Notes: a model not told the origin generated them from the letters alone. 64,000 bases of DNA from Parabacteroides sp. PH5-46 (GCF_029892785.1 NZ_JARXXA010000006.1:62001-126000), one strand, 5' to 3'; counted from the first letter of the stretch, positions 53,292-62,048 are shown. Numbers and translations are program-made.

Positions 53292-54260
53292 TTAATAGTT
53301 TGCCTTTATAAAGTCCATTAATTCAAGTTCTTTCTTCAGTTCGGGTTTGCCTAATTGTTTCATTTGGGTATGGATCATCAGCGGCTCTTTGTTTTCTACA
53401 TACTTGGTGATAAAGGTGCGTATTTCGTTCAGGTTCTGAACCATAGGGTCACCGGATATCTCATGGGCGGCATTTTCCACATCATAGAAGTAATAGGGGA
53501 GTTCAGACTCCTTTAATTGCTGACTAATGGGCTGTGAGCCGTATACGGCCCAATCCATCATCTCTAGTTTGCCGTAAGGCACATTGCTGTCTGCATTTCC
53601 GTGGAATAGCTGAATAGGACTGGGGTTTACCGTCCACTTGAGCCCTCCCTGATTGCTAAAGATCGCTCCGGCAAAGGCGATAATACCTCCGTAGCAGAAG
53701 TCATCCGGCAGGCGTTTGGCCGCTTCGTGCAGGTTACACCAAAGGTATTCACCCTGCAGAACGGTTATGGCGCCGGCGCTTGATCCGCAGGCTACGATCC
53801 GGTTTTTGTCGATATTCCACTCACCGGCATTCATGAATACAAAGCGGGTGGCATCGTATAAGTCTTCAACTGCTATATTGATAGCATTATCCAACATGCC
53901 GACGAATGTCATGGGGTTGCCATCCAGTTGTTTGGAAGCATCCTTCATGCCCAGGCGGTAGTCAATCGCTATGGCTACATAGCCGCTTTTTGCCAATTCG
54001 TGCATAAAGGCAGTATTGAACTCATTATCACGTTCTCCATTGGCAAATCCTCCTCCGAAAACAAAGATAACACAGGTTCTCTCTTCTTCCGCCGGAGAGG
54101 GTATTTCGTATTTATCCAGCCGCAAAGTATCCCGGTCTTTGATACCATAAATATAGGTTTGTTTCTTGATTTCGTCTGCAACGGAGAGGCCGGCAAACAA
54201 ATATACATTCGTAAGAATAAGGCAGATAGCAGTCAAGACATATTTTTTCATATTCGTCAT
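53292..54260 (-). CDS. Secreted alpha/beta hydrolase (carboxylesterase type)
   Basis: A 322-residue protein with a signal peptide (about 4-24). The oxyanion-hole motif FVFGGGFANGE is near 68-78, the nucleophile is in CGSSAGAI (GxSxG, about 158-165), the acid in FHGNADSNVPY and the histidine in ENAAHEIS, so the catalytic triad is complete. Secreted enzymes of this type near SusC/D genes usually remove acetyl or feruloyl groups from polysaccharides. It is on the opposite strand to SusC/D and divergent from GH92, with array E between. The start may be 54260 or the ATG at 54251. Confidence 0.85.
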   Translation of the reverse strand: MTNMKKYVLTAICLILTNVYLFAGLSVADEIKKQTYIYGIKDRDTLRLDKYEIPSPAEEERTCVIFVFGGGFANGERDNEFNTAFMHELAKSGYVAIAIDYRLGMKDASKQLDGNPMTFVGMLDNAINIAVEDLYDATRFVFMNAGEWNIDKNRIVACGSSAGAITVLQGEYLWCNLHEAAKRLPDDFCYGGIIAFAGAIFSNQGGLKWTVNPSPIQLFHGNADSNVPYGKLEMMDWAVYGSQPISQQLKESELPYYFYDVENAAHEISGDPMVQNLNEIRTFITKYVENKEPLMIHTQMKQLGKPELKKELELMDFIKANY

Positions 54261-54350
54261 AATTATAGATACGCCGTAAAGATACTTATTTCAGTACAAA
54301 TGCCTTGAAAAATGAATGGCGTACTTGCCGAAAAACGCTTGTTTTTATTT

Positions 54351-54438
54351 GTTGCCGATAACTATCAACAATTCTGCTGATAATTATCAACAATATTGCC
54401 GATAACTATCGGCAGGCTTGCCGACAATTGTCGGCAAC
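54351..54438. repeat. 22-bp-period palindromic array E (4 units)
   Basis: Four units of exactly 22 bp begin at 54351, 54373, 54395 and 54417. Each is a TTGCCGATAAYTATCRRCAA-like near-palindrome; unit 4 contains the perfect 20-bp palindrome TTGCCGACAATTGTCGGCAA. The array lies in the divergent gap between the esterase gene (start about 90 bp away) and the GH92 promoter (about 120 bp away). Confidence 0.92.
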
Positions 54439-54561
54439 AAAAAGTAATGGGGGAAATACTGGGTGTTATCTGCTTGAAATCAGGCAATAGAGTCGCTTTT
54501 TTATTGTGTTTTCGTATGTATTTCCGGCAACAAGAGTTTACGCTATACTTGTTTTGGATTA

Positions 54562-54592
54562 TTTGCAGAATGTACAAAAAGCTGTACCTTTG
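54562..54592 (+). promoter_or_regulatory. Promoter of the GH92 gene
   Basis: -33 TTTG (54562-54565) and -7 TACCTTTG (54585-54592) are 19 bp apart, a full consensus match. Its position downstream of the first possible start at 54506 fixes the GH92 start at 54632. Confidence 0.75.
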
Positions 54593-54631
54593 CATCTCGC
54601 ATATTTTTACTTATTTAATATACTATATCTT

Positions 54632-56857
54632 ATGGCTATAAAAAGGGGATTTATTCTGGTTTTGGCTAGTGTTGTTGTTTTTAATTCTTGCGTGAGTACA
54701 AAGAAGGAGGAGGCTATACTTCACAATCTTACTCAGTATGTAGATCCGTACATCGGGACGGGTGATCATGGACACGTATTTATGGGGGCGAATGTGCCCT
54801 TCGGACTGGTGCAGGTAGGACCGTCCAATATTCCACAAACATGGGATTGGTGCTCGGGATATCATATATCCGACTCTACAATCATAGGTTTCAGCCATAT
54901 GCACCTGAGCGGAACAGGTATTGGCGATTTGGGGGATATCAACTTTATGCCTGCCATTGGCGAGGTGAACCTTAACAGAGGACAGGCAGACGACTATAAC
55001 ACAGGTATATTTTCCCTGTTCGACAGGAAAACGGAAAAGACAAAAGCCGGCTATTACGGAGTGCACCTTGACCGGTATAATATTGATGTAGAGCTGACAG
55101 CCACCAAACGGGTTGGTTTCCACAAATATACTTTCCCTGCTTCGGAAGATGCCAAGGTAATTATCGACCTGGAAAACGGGCAGGCCTGGGATGCTCCTGT
55201 AGAAGGATATATTGTGCAGGAAAACGATTCGGTGATATCCGGTTACCGCTATTCTAAAGGCTGGGCAAACGACCAACGGGTTTTCTTTACCGCGATATTC
55301 TCTAAGCCGATGAAGCAATTTATCGTTTCGGAAAAGAACGAGATAAAAGAAGGTAACAGTCTGAAAGCCAGAAGAACGTATGGACAGGCGCTTTTCAGTA
55401 CACAAGACAAGGAAGAACTTTACGTAAAGGTGGCGCTTTCTCCTGTAAGCATAGAAAATGCCAAGCTGAATATGCAAGCCGAACTTCCTGCTTGGAATTT
55501 CGAGCAAACAATCACAAATGCTGATAAAGCGTGGAATGAAGAGCTGAACAAAATCCTGATTGAAACAAATGACAATCGCGTAAAGCGGACGTTCTATACT
55601 GCATTGTATCATACGATGATTGCTCCGTCTGAGTTTTGCGATGTAAACAATGATTATTACGGAGCAGATAACCAAATGCATAAAGCCGGAGCATTCAAGA
55701 ACTATACGACCTTCTCCCTTTGGGATACCTATCGCGCGGCACATCCGCTGATGTCGATTATCCATCCCGAAAAGATGAGCGATATCATGAATACGATGCT
55801 TACGATCTACCAGCAGCAAGGCAAACTGCCTGTATGGCACCTGATGGGTTGCGAAACCGACTGTATGGTAGGTAATCCGGGTATATCCGTAGTAGGAGAT
55901 GCCATCCTGAAAGGATATGGCGGATTCGATAAGGAGCTGGCTTTTGAAGCAATGAAGAACTCGGCCATGCTGGACGAAAGAGGCCTGAAATACATGAGAG
56001 AATATGGCTATATCCCTTACGATAAAGAACCGGAAGGTCTGGCCAAGTGTATGGAGTATGCGATTGCCGACTGGAGCATAGCCCAGGTAGCCAAACAAAT
56101 GGGTAAGACTGAAGATTATGAGTATTTCCTAAACCGTAGCAAATCTTATAAGCATTATTTCGATCCGGAAACCCAGTTCATGCGTGGGTTATCTTCGGAA
56201 GGCGTATTCCGTAGTCCGTTCAACCCCTTTGAGTCTGTACACCGCGACAATGATTATACCGAAGGAAACGCCTGGCAATACACCTGGCTTGTGCCTCACG
56301 ATATAGAAGGGCTGGTAGAACTTTTCGGAAGCAAAGAACGCTTTATCGAGAAGCTGGATTCACTCTTTATCGTAGAAGGCTCTTTGGGCGAACATGCCTC
56401 TCCCGACATCAGCGGACTGATCGGCCAGTATGCCCACGGAAACGAGCCGAGCCATCACGTAGTCTACATGTATCCGTATGTAGGACAGGCTTATAAAACA
56501 GCCGAAAAAGTACGCGAAGTACTGAGCGTGATGTATAACGACCAACCTGCCGGACTCTCAGGAAACGAAGACGTAGGCCAGATGTCAGCCTGGTATATCC
56601 TGTCGTCTTTGGGTATGTATCAGGTAGAGCCCGCCGGAGGTAAGTACATCTTCGGTAGCCCGATAATGGACGAAGCTACCATCCGCGTGAAAGACGGAAA
56701 AACTTTCCGCATCATTGCTCACAACAATAGCACGCAAAACAAATATATCCAGGCCATCAAACTAAACGGACAGCCCTACGATAAGTATTATATCGACTTC
56801 AAAGACATAGAAGCCGGCGGAACATTAGAGTTTGAAATGGGTAGTTCGCCCCTGTAA
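54632..56857 (+). CDS. Glycoside hydrolase family 92 (alpha-mannosidase)
   Basis: A 741-residue exo-acting calcium-dependent alpha-mannosidase. A lipoprotein signal ends at lipobox FNSC (cysteine about 19). N-terminal beta-sandwich: YVDPYIGTGDHGHVFMGANV. The (alpha/alpha)6 domain carries TFSLWDTYRAAHPL, EGNAWQYTWLVPHD and GNEDVGQMSAWYILSSLG, all GH92 landmarks. It would trim mannose from N-glycans or yeast-type mannan, consistent with a nearby SusC/D. It has its own promoter and terminator, so it is a separate transcript from susCD. Confidence 0.94.
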   Translation: MAIKRGFILVLASVVVFNSCVSTKKEEAILHNLTQYVDPYIGTGDHGHVFMGANVPFGLVQVGPSNIPQTWDWCSGYHISDSTIIGFSHMHLSGTGIGDLGDINFMPAIGEVNLNRGQADDYNTGIFSLFDRKTEKTKAGYYGVHLDRYNIDVELTATKRVGFHKYTFPASEDAKVIIDLENGQAWDAPVEGYIVQENDSVISGYRYSKGWANDQRVFFTAIFSKPMKQFIVSEKNEIKEGNSLKARRTYGQALFSTQDKEELYVKVALSPVSIENAKLNMQAELPAWNFEQTITNADKAWNEELNKILIETNDNRVKRTFYTALYHTMIAPSEFCDVNNDYYGADNQMHKAGAFKNYTTFSLWDTYRAAHPLMSIIHPEKMSDIMNTMLTIYQQQGKLPVWHLMGCETDCMVGNPGISVVGDAILKGYGGFDKELAFEAMKNSAMLDERGLKYMREYGYIPYDKEPEGLAKCMEYAIADWSIAQVAKQMGKTEDYEYFLNRSKSYKHYFDPETQFMRGLSSEGVFRSPFNPFESVHRDNDYTEGNAWQYTWLVPHDIEGLVELFGSKERFIEKLDSLFIVEGSLGEHASPDISGLIGQYAHGNEPSHHVVYMYPYVGQAYKTAEKVREVLSVMYNDQPAGLSGNEDVGQMSAWYILSSLGMYQVEPAGGKYIFGSPIMDEATIRVKDGKTFRIIAHNNSTQNKYIQAIKLNGQPYDKYYIDFKDIEAGGTLEFEMGSSPL

Positions 56858-56891
56858 TTATCAGGGATTACCTATAAGATATTCCTTTATG

Positions 56892-56931
56892 AAAGGCGTT
56901 CTCCATAATTGTCACGGAGAACGCCTTTTTT
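56892..56931 (+). terminator. Intrinsic terminator after GH92
   Basis: AAAGGCGTTCTCC (56892-56904) is exactly complementary to 56916-56928, followed by a T-tract to 56931. Confidence 0.92.
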
Positions 56932-56966
56932 ATTCCGAAATACAAAATTCCTACAGATTCCCTCTT

Positions 56967-56974
56967 TACTTTTG
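56967..56974 (+). promoter_or_regulatory. -7 element of the small PepSY-like gene
   Basis: TACTTTTG matches TAnnTTTG, 31 bp upstream of the ATG at 57006. No clear -33 TTTG is present. Confidence 0.45.
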
Positions 56975-57005
56975 GCCAATAAATCGTTTTAAATATTCTA
57001 TTAAT

Positions 57006-57320
57006 ATGAAAAAATTGGTATTATTTGTAGTGATGGCATTTGCCTTGGATGGCGCCTGTATGGCAGATGCAAATACAGATTATGTACATTATAAAAGGAA
57101 CTATGGGCAGACGTATTATAAGGGGTATGTATCTCCGAAAGAATTGCCGAAAGCAGTCATAAAATACCTGGATAAACATTATCCCGATTATACGATCATG
57201 ATCTCTAAAAGAAAAGGAAACGGGCATTATTTTGTAAAAATCCGTTTTGCAGGAAATGGTTATCATGCGTATCATAGAAGTTTAGTCTTTGATTCTGAGG
57301 GGAGAGTGATTAAGGGATAA
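57006..57320 (+). CDS. Small periplasmic PepSY-like (DUF2874) protein
   Basis: A 104-residue protein with a signal peptide (MKKLVLFVVMAFALDGACMA) and one PepSY-like repeat: LPKAVIKYLDKHYPDYTIM, then the strand pair GHYFVKIRF and LVFDSEGRVIKG. The latter is the usual DxxGxxI end of DUF2874 domains. The family is periplasmic and often sits beside two-component systems. A longer reading frame starting at 56832 is rejected since it begins in GH92 and crosses its terminator. It is followed by its own terminator and then the response regulator. Confidence 0.75.
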   Translation: MKKLVLFVVMAFALDGACMADANTDYVHYKRNYGQTYYKGYVSPKELPKAVIKYLDKHYPDYTIMISKRKGNGHYFVKIRFAGNGYHAYHRSLVFDSEGRVIKG

Positions 57321-57334
57321 AGTAATCTTCATCA

Positions 57335-57368
57335 AATGCCTGTGCTTTTTGTGCAGGCATTATTTTTT
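57335..57368 (+). terminator. Intrinsic terminator before the response-regulator gene
   Basis: AATGCCTG (57335-57342) pairs with CAGGCATT (57354-57361), with a run of T residues to 57368. Confidence 0.85.
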
Positions 57369-57402
57369 TAGTAGATTTATTGTTTTAATCCGATGCATTC
57401 AT

Positions 57403-58080
57403 ATGAACCTGTTAATTATTGAAGATGAGATAGATTTGCTGGAGTCAATAAAAGAATTCTTATTGTCGGAAGCATTTACGGTAGAAACGGCAACTACCTT
57501 TCAGGCGGCTGAGGAAAAAATAGACCTCTACGACTATGATTGTATCATTGTAGATATCAGTTTGCCGGGTGGAAGCGGCCTTGACCTGATACGCAAATTA
57601 AAGAACCGGGATAAGGATACGGGAGTAATCATTATTTCAGCTAAAAATTCGCTTGGCGACAAATTAACGGGTTTAGATATAGGAGCCGACGATTACCTTA
57701 CAAAGCCTTTCCATCTTTCGGAATTAAATGCACGTGTCAAATCTATCATACGGCGCAGAGGTTTGAAAGGAACAAACGTAAAGAAATTCAACGAGCTGAC
57801 ACTCAATTTTGATACACGCCGACTTTTTGTCAATGATAAAGAGGTAGTGCTGACCCGCAAGGAATACGACCTTTTGCTTTACTTTATTATGAATGAAGAC
57901 AAGGTATTGAGCAAAGAAAATATAGCAGAACATTTATGGGGAGATAACATGAGTATTGCTGCCGATTCGTTTGATTTTATCTATAATCATATTAAAAATA
58001 TGAGAAAAAAACTGATAGAAAACGGCAGCAAAGATTATATAAAAACGGTGTACGGGATTGGATATAAATTTTCGGAATAA
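57403..58080 (+). CDS. OmpR-family response regulator
   Basis: A 225-residue regulator with a complete receiver: IIEDEIDLLES acidic pair, phosphoacceptor aspartate in IIVDISLPGGSG (about 51), IISAKNS and TKPF lysine. The C-terminal winged helix follows (about 130-224; LTRKEYDLLLYFIMNEDKVLSKE, NMRKKLIENG, TVYGIGYKFSE). The ATG at 57403 gives the normal N-terminus; the longer frame lacks homology. Its stop overlaps the kinase start (TAATG), so the pair is translationally coupled. Confidence 0.94.
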   Translation: MNLLIIEDEIDLLESIKEFLLSEAFTVETATTFQAAEEKIDLYDYDCIIVDISLPGGSGLDLIRKLKNRDKDTGVIIISAKNSLGDKLTGLDIGADDYLTKPFHLSELNARVKSIIRRRGLKGTNVKKFNELTLNFDTRRLFVNDKEVVLTRKEYDLLLYFIMNEDKVLSKENIAEHLWGDNMSIAADSFDFIYNHIKNMRKKLIENGSKDYIKTVYGIGYKFSE

Positions 58081-59357
58081 TGAGTCTGATAAAGTTAATA
58101 CGAAGGTATCTTTTGGTGTCTGTTTTGATAGTACTCCTGCTCGGTTGTATTTCTCATTTTCTGATATTTCGTTTCTTCATACATTATTCGAGCGATGAGA
58201 TGCTGAAAGACCAGAAAGTGAAAATAGAAAATTATATCGCCCGCAATGATACGCTTCCTTTAGCTGCTACTTTGGTATTGAAACCGGCCCGTATAGAAGT
58301 AAAAAAAATAGAAAACCTCCAGTCATTCCCCGCTGAAATATTTAAAGATACGGTCATGTATAGTGAAGAAACAGGGACTTTTACTCCCTATCGCCAGCTG
58401 TATTTTACCGTCTCGTATAAGGATGAACATCATCTGATAAACATCAATCAGCCAACGGTTATCTCGGATGATTTGTTTTATGCAATTGTTTCGTCTCTTT
58501 TGATATTACTGCTCCTGTTTATTTTGTTTACTTATGCGATTGAGTATTTACTAAACAGAAATATATGGAAGCCTTTGAATTATAATCTTCAGAAGTTGCA
58601 TGAATATGATCTGAGAGCAAATACAGTGCTGGAGTTGAAGAATCCCGGCATAAAAGAATTCGATGAGATAAACAATGTAATTCTACGCATGGTAGGTAAG
58701 ATTAATGCCGACTATGAAAATTCGCGTCTTTTCACGGAAGATGCTTCACACGAAATGCAAACTCCTTTATCCATTATTAAGTCTAAAATGGATTTATTGA
58801 TGCAAAATTCTTCATTAATGCAGAATGAAGAAAATGAAAAAAATATGAAGGCTATATCAAGAGCCACATCCCGTCTGTCTAAATTAAATAAGTCTCTACT
58901 GCTTATTGCCAAAATCAATAATAATCAATACACCGAAAAGAAGAATATACAGTTAGATAAACTGCTGGAATTGTATTTAACTGATCTGGAAGAACTGTTC
59001 GAAACAAAAGAACTTTCAATCAATACGGATATCCAAGCTTGCTGTTTATACATGAATTCGGATTTGGCCGACATAATGCTATCTAATCTTTTAAGTAATG
59101 CGATCCGTCATAATGTGGTACAAGGCTATATTGATATCATATTGAATGAATCTCAACTAATCATACGTAATACCTGTAAGAAGACAGAAGAAAAAACGGC
59201 TAATTTGTTTAACCGAATAACCTTTCATAATAAGTCGGAAGATTCTTCGGGCTTAGGATTAAATATCGTGAAATCAATTTGTGACTCGAATGAGTTCACC
59301 ATCCAATACGATTACCCTGAAGACGATATATTCAGCATAAACATACGATTCTGCTGA
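58080..59357 (+). CDS. Sensor histidine kinase
   Basis: A 425-residue membrane kinase: a first helix (about 10-33), a periplasmic sensor loop of about 110 residues, a second helix (about 138-158), an H-box EDASHEMQTPLSII (histidine about 224) and an ATPase domain (about 315-425) with N-box MLSNLLSNAIRHN and G-box SSGLGLNIVKSICDSN. The first glycine-box region reads IIRNTCKK, with cysteine where glycine is usual. It phosphorylates the coupled response regulator. What it senses is unknown; the PepSY-like and DUF4097 proteins around it are the likely targets or ligands. Confidence 0.93.
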   Translation: MSLIKLIRRYLLVSVLIVLLLGCISHFLIFRFFIHYSSDEMLKDQKVKIENYIARNDTLPLAATLVLKPARIEVKKIENLQSFPAEIFKDTVMYSEETGTFTPYRQLYFTVSYKDEHHLININQPTVISDDLFYAIVSSLLILLLLFILFTYAIEYLLNRNIWKPLNYNLQKLHEYDLRANTVLELKNPGIKEFDEINNVILRMVGKINADYENSRLFTEDASHEMQTPLSIIKSKMDLLMQNSSLMQNEENEKNMKAISRATSRLSKLNKSLLLIAKINNNQYTEKKNIQLDKLLELYLTDLEELFETKELSINTDIQACCLYMNSDLADIMLSNLLSNAIRHNVVQGYIDIILNESQLIIRNTCKKTEEKTANLFNRITFHNKSEDSSGLGLNIVKSICDSNEFTIQYDYPEDDIFSINIRFC

Positions 59358-59458
59358 TTTTTTTTGCCAATTGGTTTTTCTACAGATTTTCTACAATTTC
59401 CAGTCATAGCTTTGTCCCGAAGTTTAATTTCAAATGTATTATTTAAACAGAAAGAGTT

Positions 59459-60385
59459 ATGAAAAAAGTAATGTATTATACGTTTTCATTAAGTGTGATT
59501 TTGTTTTCTACATTCGCGACAGGATGTAGTGGTAATGATGACGATATTTTAGAGGAAGGTAGCGGGGAAACAGTCGTTGAAGGCCCATCGATAGACGATG
59601 TATTGACACTCCCCTCGGAGCCCTCTTTTCTTGGAGACTCCATTCAGTTTACAAAGACATTCTCATTGGCAGAATACAGTATAAAAGAGGTAAAAGTGTC
59701 TACTACGCAGAACGGACATATCTCCGTTTTAGGAGGTTACAAAGGCCAATCCGGAGTATATATTTATGCAAAAATAGATGATAATAGAGGCAAGGTTTCT
59801 GACGAACAGATAAAAAATATCCTGGATAAGTATTACATCGTAGAATCGTATGCCAGCGGGACGGAAATTGTTGCTACTGTAAAAGAAAATACGGCCGTTA
59901 CCCGTGAAGCGGATTTCCGTAATCTGCGGATTACCGTCCAGGTATTTACACCCCGGAATGTTTCAACAACATTGCAAATCGCACGAGGAAGTATTATTGC
60001 AAAGAATGTACATGGAAACCAACATACGGCAACATCTACCTCCGGAACAATCAAGTATATCGACTCGTCGGGTAAAAACTTCACCCTAACTTCGGATGCC
60101 GGACATATCGGCCTGATTAATACCCCTGCAACCGGATCTATTCATGCCAAGATGGCCAAAGGTACTATCCAGATTGCTTTGCCGAAGGATACAAAAGCAA
60201 CATTGAGTTTGGAGTCGTCCACAAGAGTAAATGCCCATATACTGAATAAGTCAAACTTCCAGGGAGTAAACACCCGTACCAAGGTAGAAGGAACACTTAA
60301 TGGCGGAGGATATGAACTAAAAGCGATAAATGATTTAGGAGTAATTAATCTCTCCTGGTATGACGGCAGGGGTGGAAATTATTAA
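59459..60385 (+). CDS. DUF4097/head-GIN-like lipoprotein
   Basis: A 308-residue lipoprotein (lipobox ATGC, cysteine about 23), followed by an acidic linker and a domain of short beta repeats. From about residue 165 the text resembles DUF4097 adhesin-like solenoids: ARGSIIAKNVHG, TSGTIKYIDSSG, DAGHIGLINTPA, AKGTIQIALP and a closing GVINLSWYDGRG. The protein is probably on the cell surface or in the periplasm. It lies 100 bp after the kinase gene and 7 bp before a PepSY-like gene and may belong to the kinase regulon. Function unknown. Confidence 0.75.
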   Translation: MKKVMYYTFSLSVILFSTFATGCSGNDDDILEEGSGETVVEGPSIDDVLTLPSEPSFLGDSIQFTKTFSLAEYSIKEVKVSTTQNGHISVLGGYKGQSGVYIYAKIDDNRGKVSDEQIKNILDKYYIVESYASGTEIVATVKENTAVTREADFRNLRITVQVFTPRNVSTTLQIARGSIIAKNVHGNQHTATSTSGTIKYIDSSGKNFTLTSDAGHIGLINTPATGSIHAKMAKGTIQIALPKDTKATLSLESSTRVNAHILNKSNFQGVNTRTKVEGTLNGGGYELKAINDLGVINLSWYDGRGGNY

Positions 60386-60392
60386 ATAGAAG

Positions 60393-60833
60393 ATGAAAAA
60401 ATACAGCTTACTTTTCTTATGGGTGATATTCAATTTTTCAATCTGTGCTACAGCTGCTCCATCCGTTGTATATCAAAGGCATTTGCCGAGGAAAATGCAG
60501 GTTTTTCTGGACAGGCATTTTGGTAAATATGAAATAGAAAAATTGGAATATGATGCGGAAGACGGGGAATGTAAAGTGAAGTATTCAAACGGGATTGAGG
60601 TAGAATTTGATGATTTTGGAAGTTTGATAGAAATCGAAAGCGATTATGCCCCCTTGCCTAAAAGTATCATAGACATTTTACCCTCTCCCGCTATTGATTT
60701 TATCGCCAAAAGATATTCACAAAGACCTATCCGAAAGATCAAGTATAAATCCGGTACTTACAAAGTAAAATTAGGCAAATCATTAGAGATAATCTTTGAT
60801 GAAAGAGGTAATGTTATTGAGATTGATGATTGA
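60393..60833 (+). CDS. Periplasmic protein with two PepSY-like (DUF2874) repeats
   Basis: A 146-residue protein with a signal peptide (about 1-22, cleavage after ATAA) and two similar halves: LPRKMQVFLDRHFGKYEIEK...FDDFGSLIEIE and LPSPAIDFIAKRYSQRPIRK...FDERGNVIEID. Each ends with the D-x-x-G-x-x-I-E-I motif of PepSY-like domains. It is about twice the length of the 104-residue protein at 57006 and shares its design. It overlaps the end of the convergent DUF418 gene by 20 nt. Confidence 0.8.
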   Translation: MKKYSLLFLWVIFNFSICATAAPSVVYQRHLPRKMQVFLDRHFGKYEIEKLEYDAEDGECKVKYSNGIEVEFDDFGSLIEIESDYAPLPKSIIDILPSPAIDFIAKRYSQRPIRKIKYKSGTYKVKLGKSLEIIFDERGNVIEIDD

Positions 60834-62007
60834 TTTTTTCATCTCCTATCCAGGTCCATTTGTGCCAGATGTGCTCGAATGGACCTTGTTTATGTTTTGA
60901 GAGCCACCATTGGCAGCCTTTTACTTGTAATAGGAATACAAAAATTCCGATGAGTAAGCTGATTGTATATCCGCAATAAGGCGCCAGGTACAGACCGAAA
61001 GGGAAATAGATAGCGGCTCCTATGATGGATTGAGTTATATAGTTGGTCAGACTCATTCTTCCGTAAAAACGTAGGCCGGAAACGGCATTGACAAACCTTT
61101 CGCGTTGATAAAGCAGGACGAATGAAGCGACTAAAACAAACGTAAAAGCCAGCTTCTGCCACATATCAAAGGCTGTTCTGGCTGTTTGCTGTATGATCAT
61201 ATTGCTTTCTATCATTAACTCACTCAGGCTGTACAAGGGGGCGAAAGATATGGCGGCTATTATCAATACTTTAACCCAAAAACGCAGATTCTGTTCTGTT
61301 GCGATAAACAGTTGTTTTCTGCCGATGTAACAGCCTAAGAGGAATAAGCCTGCTGTTTGCACAAAGCGTCCGGCATTCACAGCCCATAAAAGACTGGCTT
61401 TCTGCCCTAAGGTAATATTACCGATGATGAAATTCCATAAATTTCCGGCTTTTGTGTATTCCGCCACTTCTGCGTACATAGCGCCTACACCCAGATCCGG
61501 TAGTTGATGTGCCGGATTGATCAGGCTTGCGATGTAATGAAACCATTCGATGGGCTGCAAGAGGAAGATGACAGAGCTTATGAGGATTGCTTTGTCGCTC
61601 CAGTTGCGGGTGAAGAACAAGACAAGTCCGACAATGGCGAACAACAGTAAGACGTCTCCGGCCGGGAAGAAAGCGGCGTTTAAGGTGGCAAATCCTACCA
61701 ACAATACCATGCGCCACAAAAAGCGATAGCCAAAATCTTTCCCTTGTTTCCTTTGATTATTACTTTGAATGTAGAATGTAAACCCAAACAGGAGGGCGAA
61801 AATAGCATAGGCCTTTCCTGCAAATAAAGTGAAAATACAGTTAAATACCCCCTGGTCTACTATGTTCAACCAAGTAGGATAGTTGGTGGGATAGACTGGG
61901 AAAATAAAATGTTCTAAGTTGTGTACCAATACAATAGCCATAACGGCAAATCCTCGTAAAGCATCAACAACTTCAATACGCGGATTCTTATTTATAATAT
62001 GTTTCAT
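60814..62007 (-). CDS. DUF418 integral membrane protein
   Basis: A 397-residue protein with about nine or ten membrane helices. It starts with EVVDALRGFAVMAIVLVHN, the acyltransferase-3-like opening shared by DUF418/YeiB proteins, and ends with the DUF418 domain (about 240-390; GRMSLTNYITQSIIGAAIYF, WWLSKHKQGPFEHIWH). A role in transport or lipid modification has been proposed for the family but is not established. It is divergent from aroA and convergent with the PepSY-like gene, with 3' ends overlapping. Confidence 0.88.
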   Translation of the reverse strand: MKHIINKNPRIEVVDALRGFAVMAIVLVHNLEHFIFPVYPTNYPTWLNIVDQGVFNCIFTLFAGKAYAIFALLFGFTFYIQSNNQRKQGKDFGYRFLWRMVLLVGFATLNAAFFPAGDVLLLFAIVGLVLFFTRNWSDKAILISSVIFLLQPIEWFHYIASLINPAHQLPDLGVGAMYAEVAEYTKAGNLWNFIIGNITLGQKASLLWAVNAGRFVQTAGLFLLGCYIGRKQLFIATEQNLRFWVKVLIIAAISFAPLYSLSELMIESNMIIQQTARTAFDMWQKLAFTFVLVASFVLLYQRERFVNAVSGLRFYGRMSLTNYITQSIIGAAIYFPFGLYLAPYCGYTISLLIGIFVFLLQVKGCQWWLSKHKQGPFEHIWHKWTWIGDEKINHQSQ

Positions 62008-62040
62008 CAGTAAAATAGATGAGTTTTAAAGGTTACTTTG

Positions 62041-62048
62041 TATCTTTG
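62041..62048 (+). promoter_or_regulatory. -7 element of aroA
   Basis: TATCTTTG matches TAnnTTTG and lies 29 bp upstream of the ATG at 62078, ruling out the TTG at 62057 as a likely start. No TTTG is present at -33. Confidence 0.5.

Noticed and set aside
4834-54438. The 22-bp arrays as CRISPR arrays
   Set aside because: Period is only 22 bp, there are no unique spacers of 25-40 bp between conserved repeats, units are near-palindromes that vary, and no cas genes are present in the window.
54623-56098. 491-codon antisense open frame opposite GH92
   Set aside because: It is fully antisense to a well-supported GH92 gene, lacks any recognisable domain or promoter, and its composition follows the opposite strand's codon pattern.
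56832-57005. N-terminal extension of the small PepSY-like protein
   Set aside because: It would start inside GH92 and run through the GH92 terminator; the ATG at 57006 gives a proper signal peptide.
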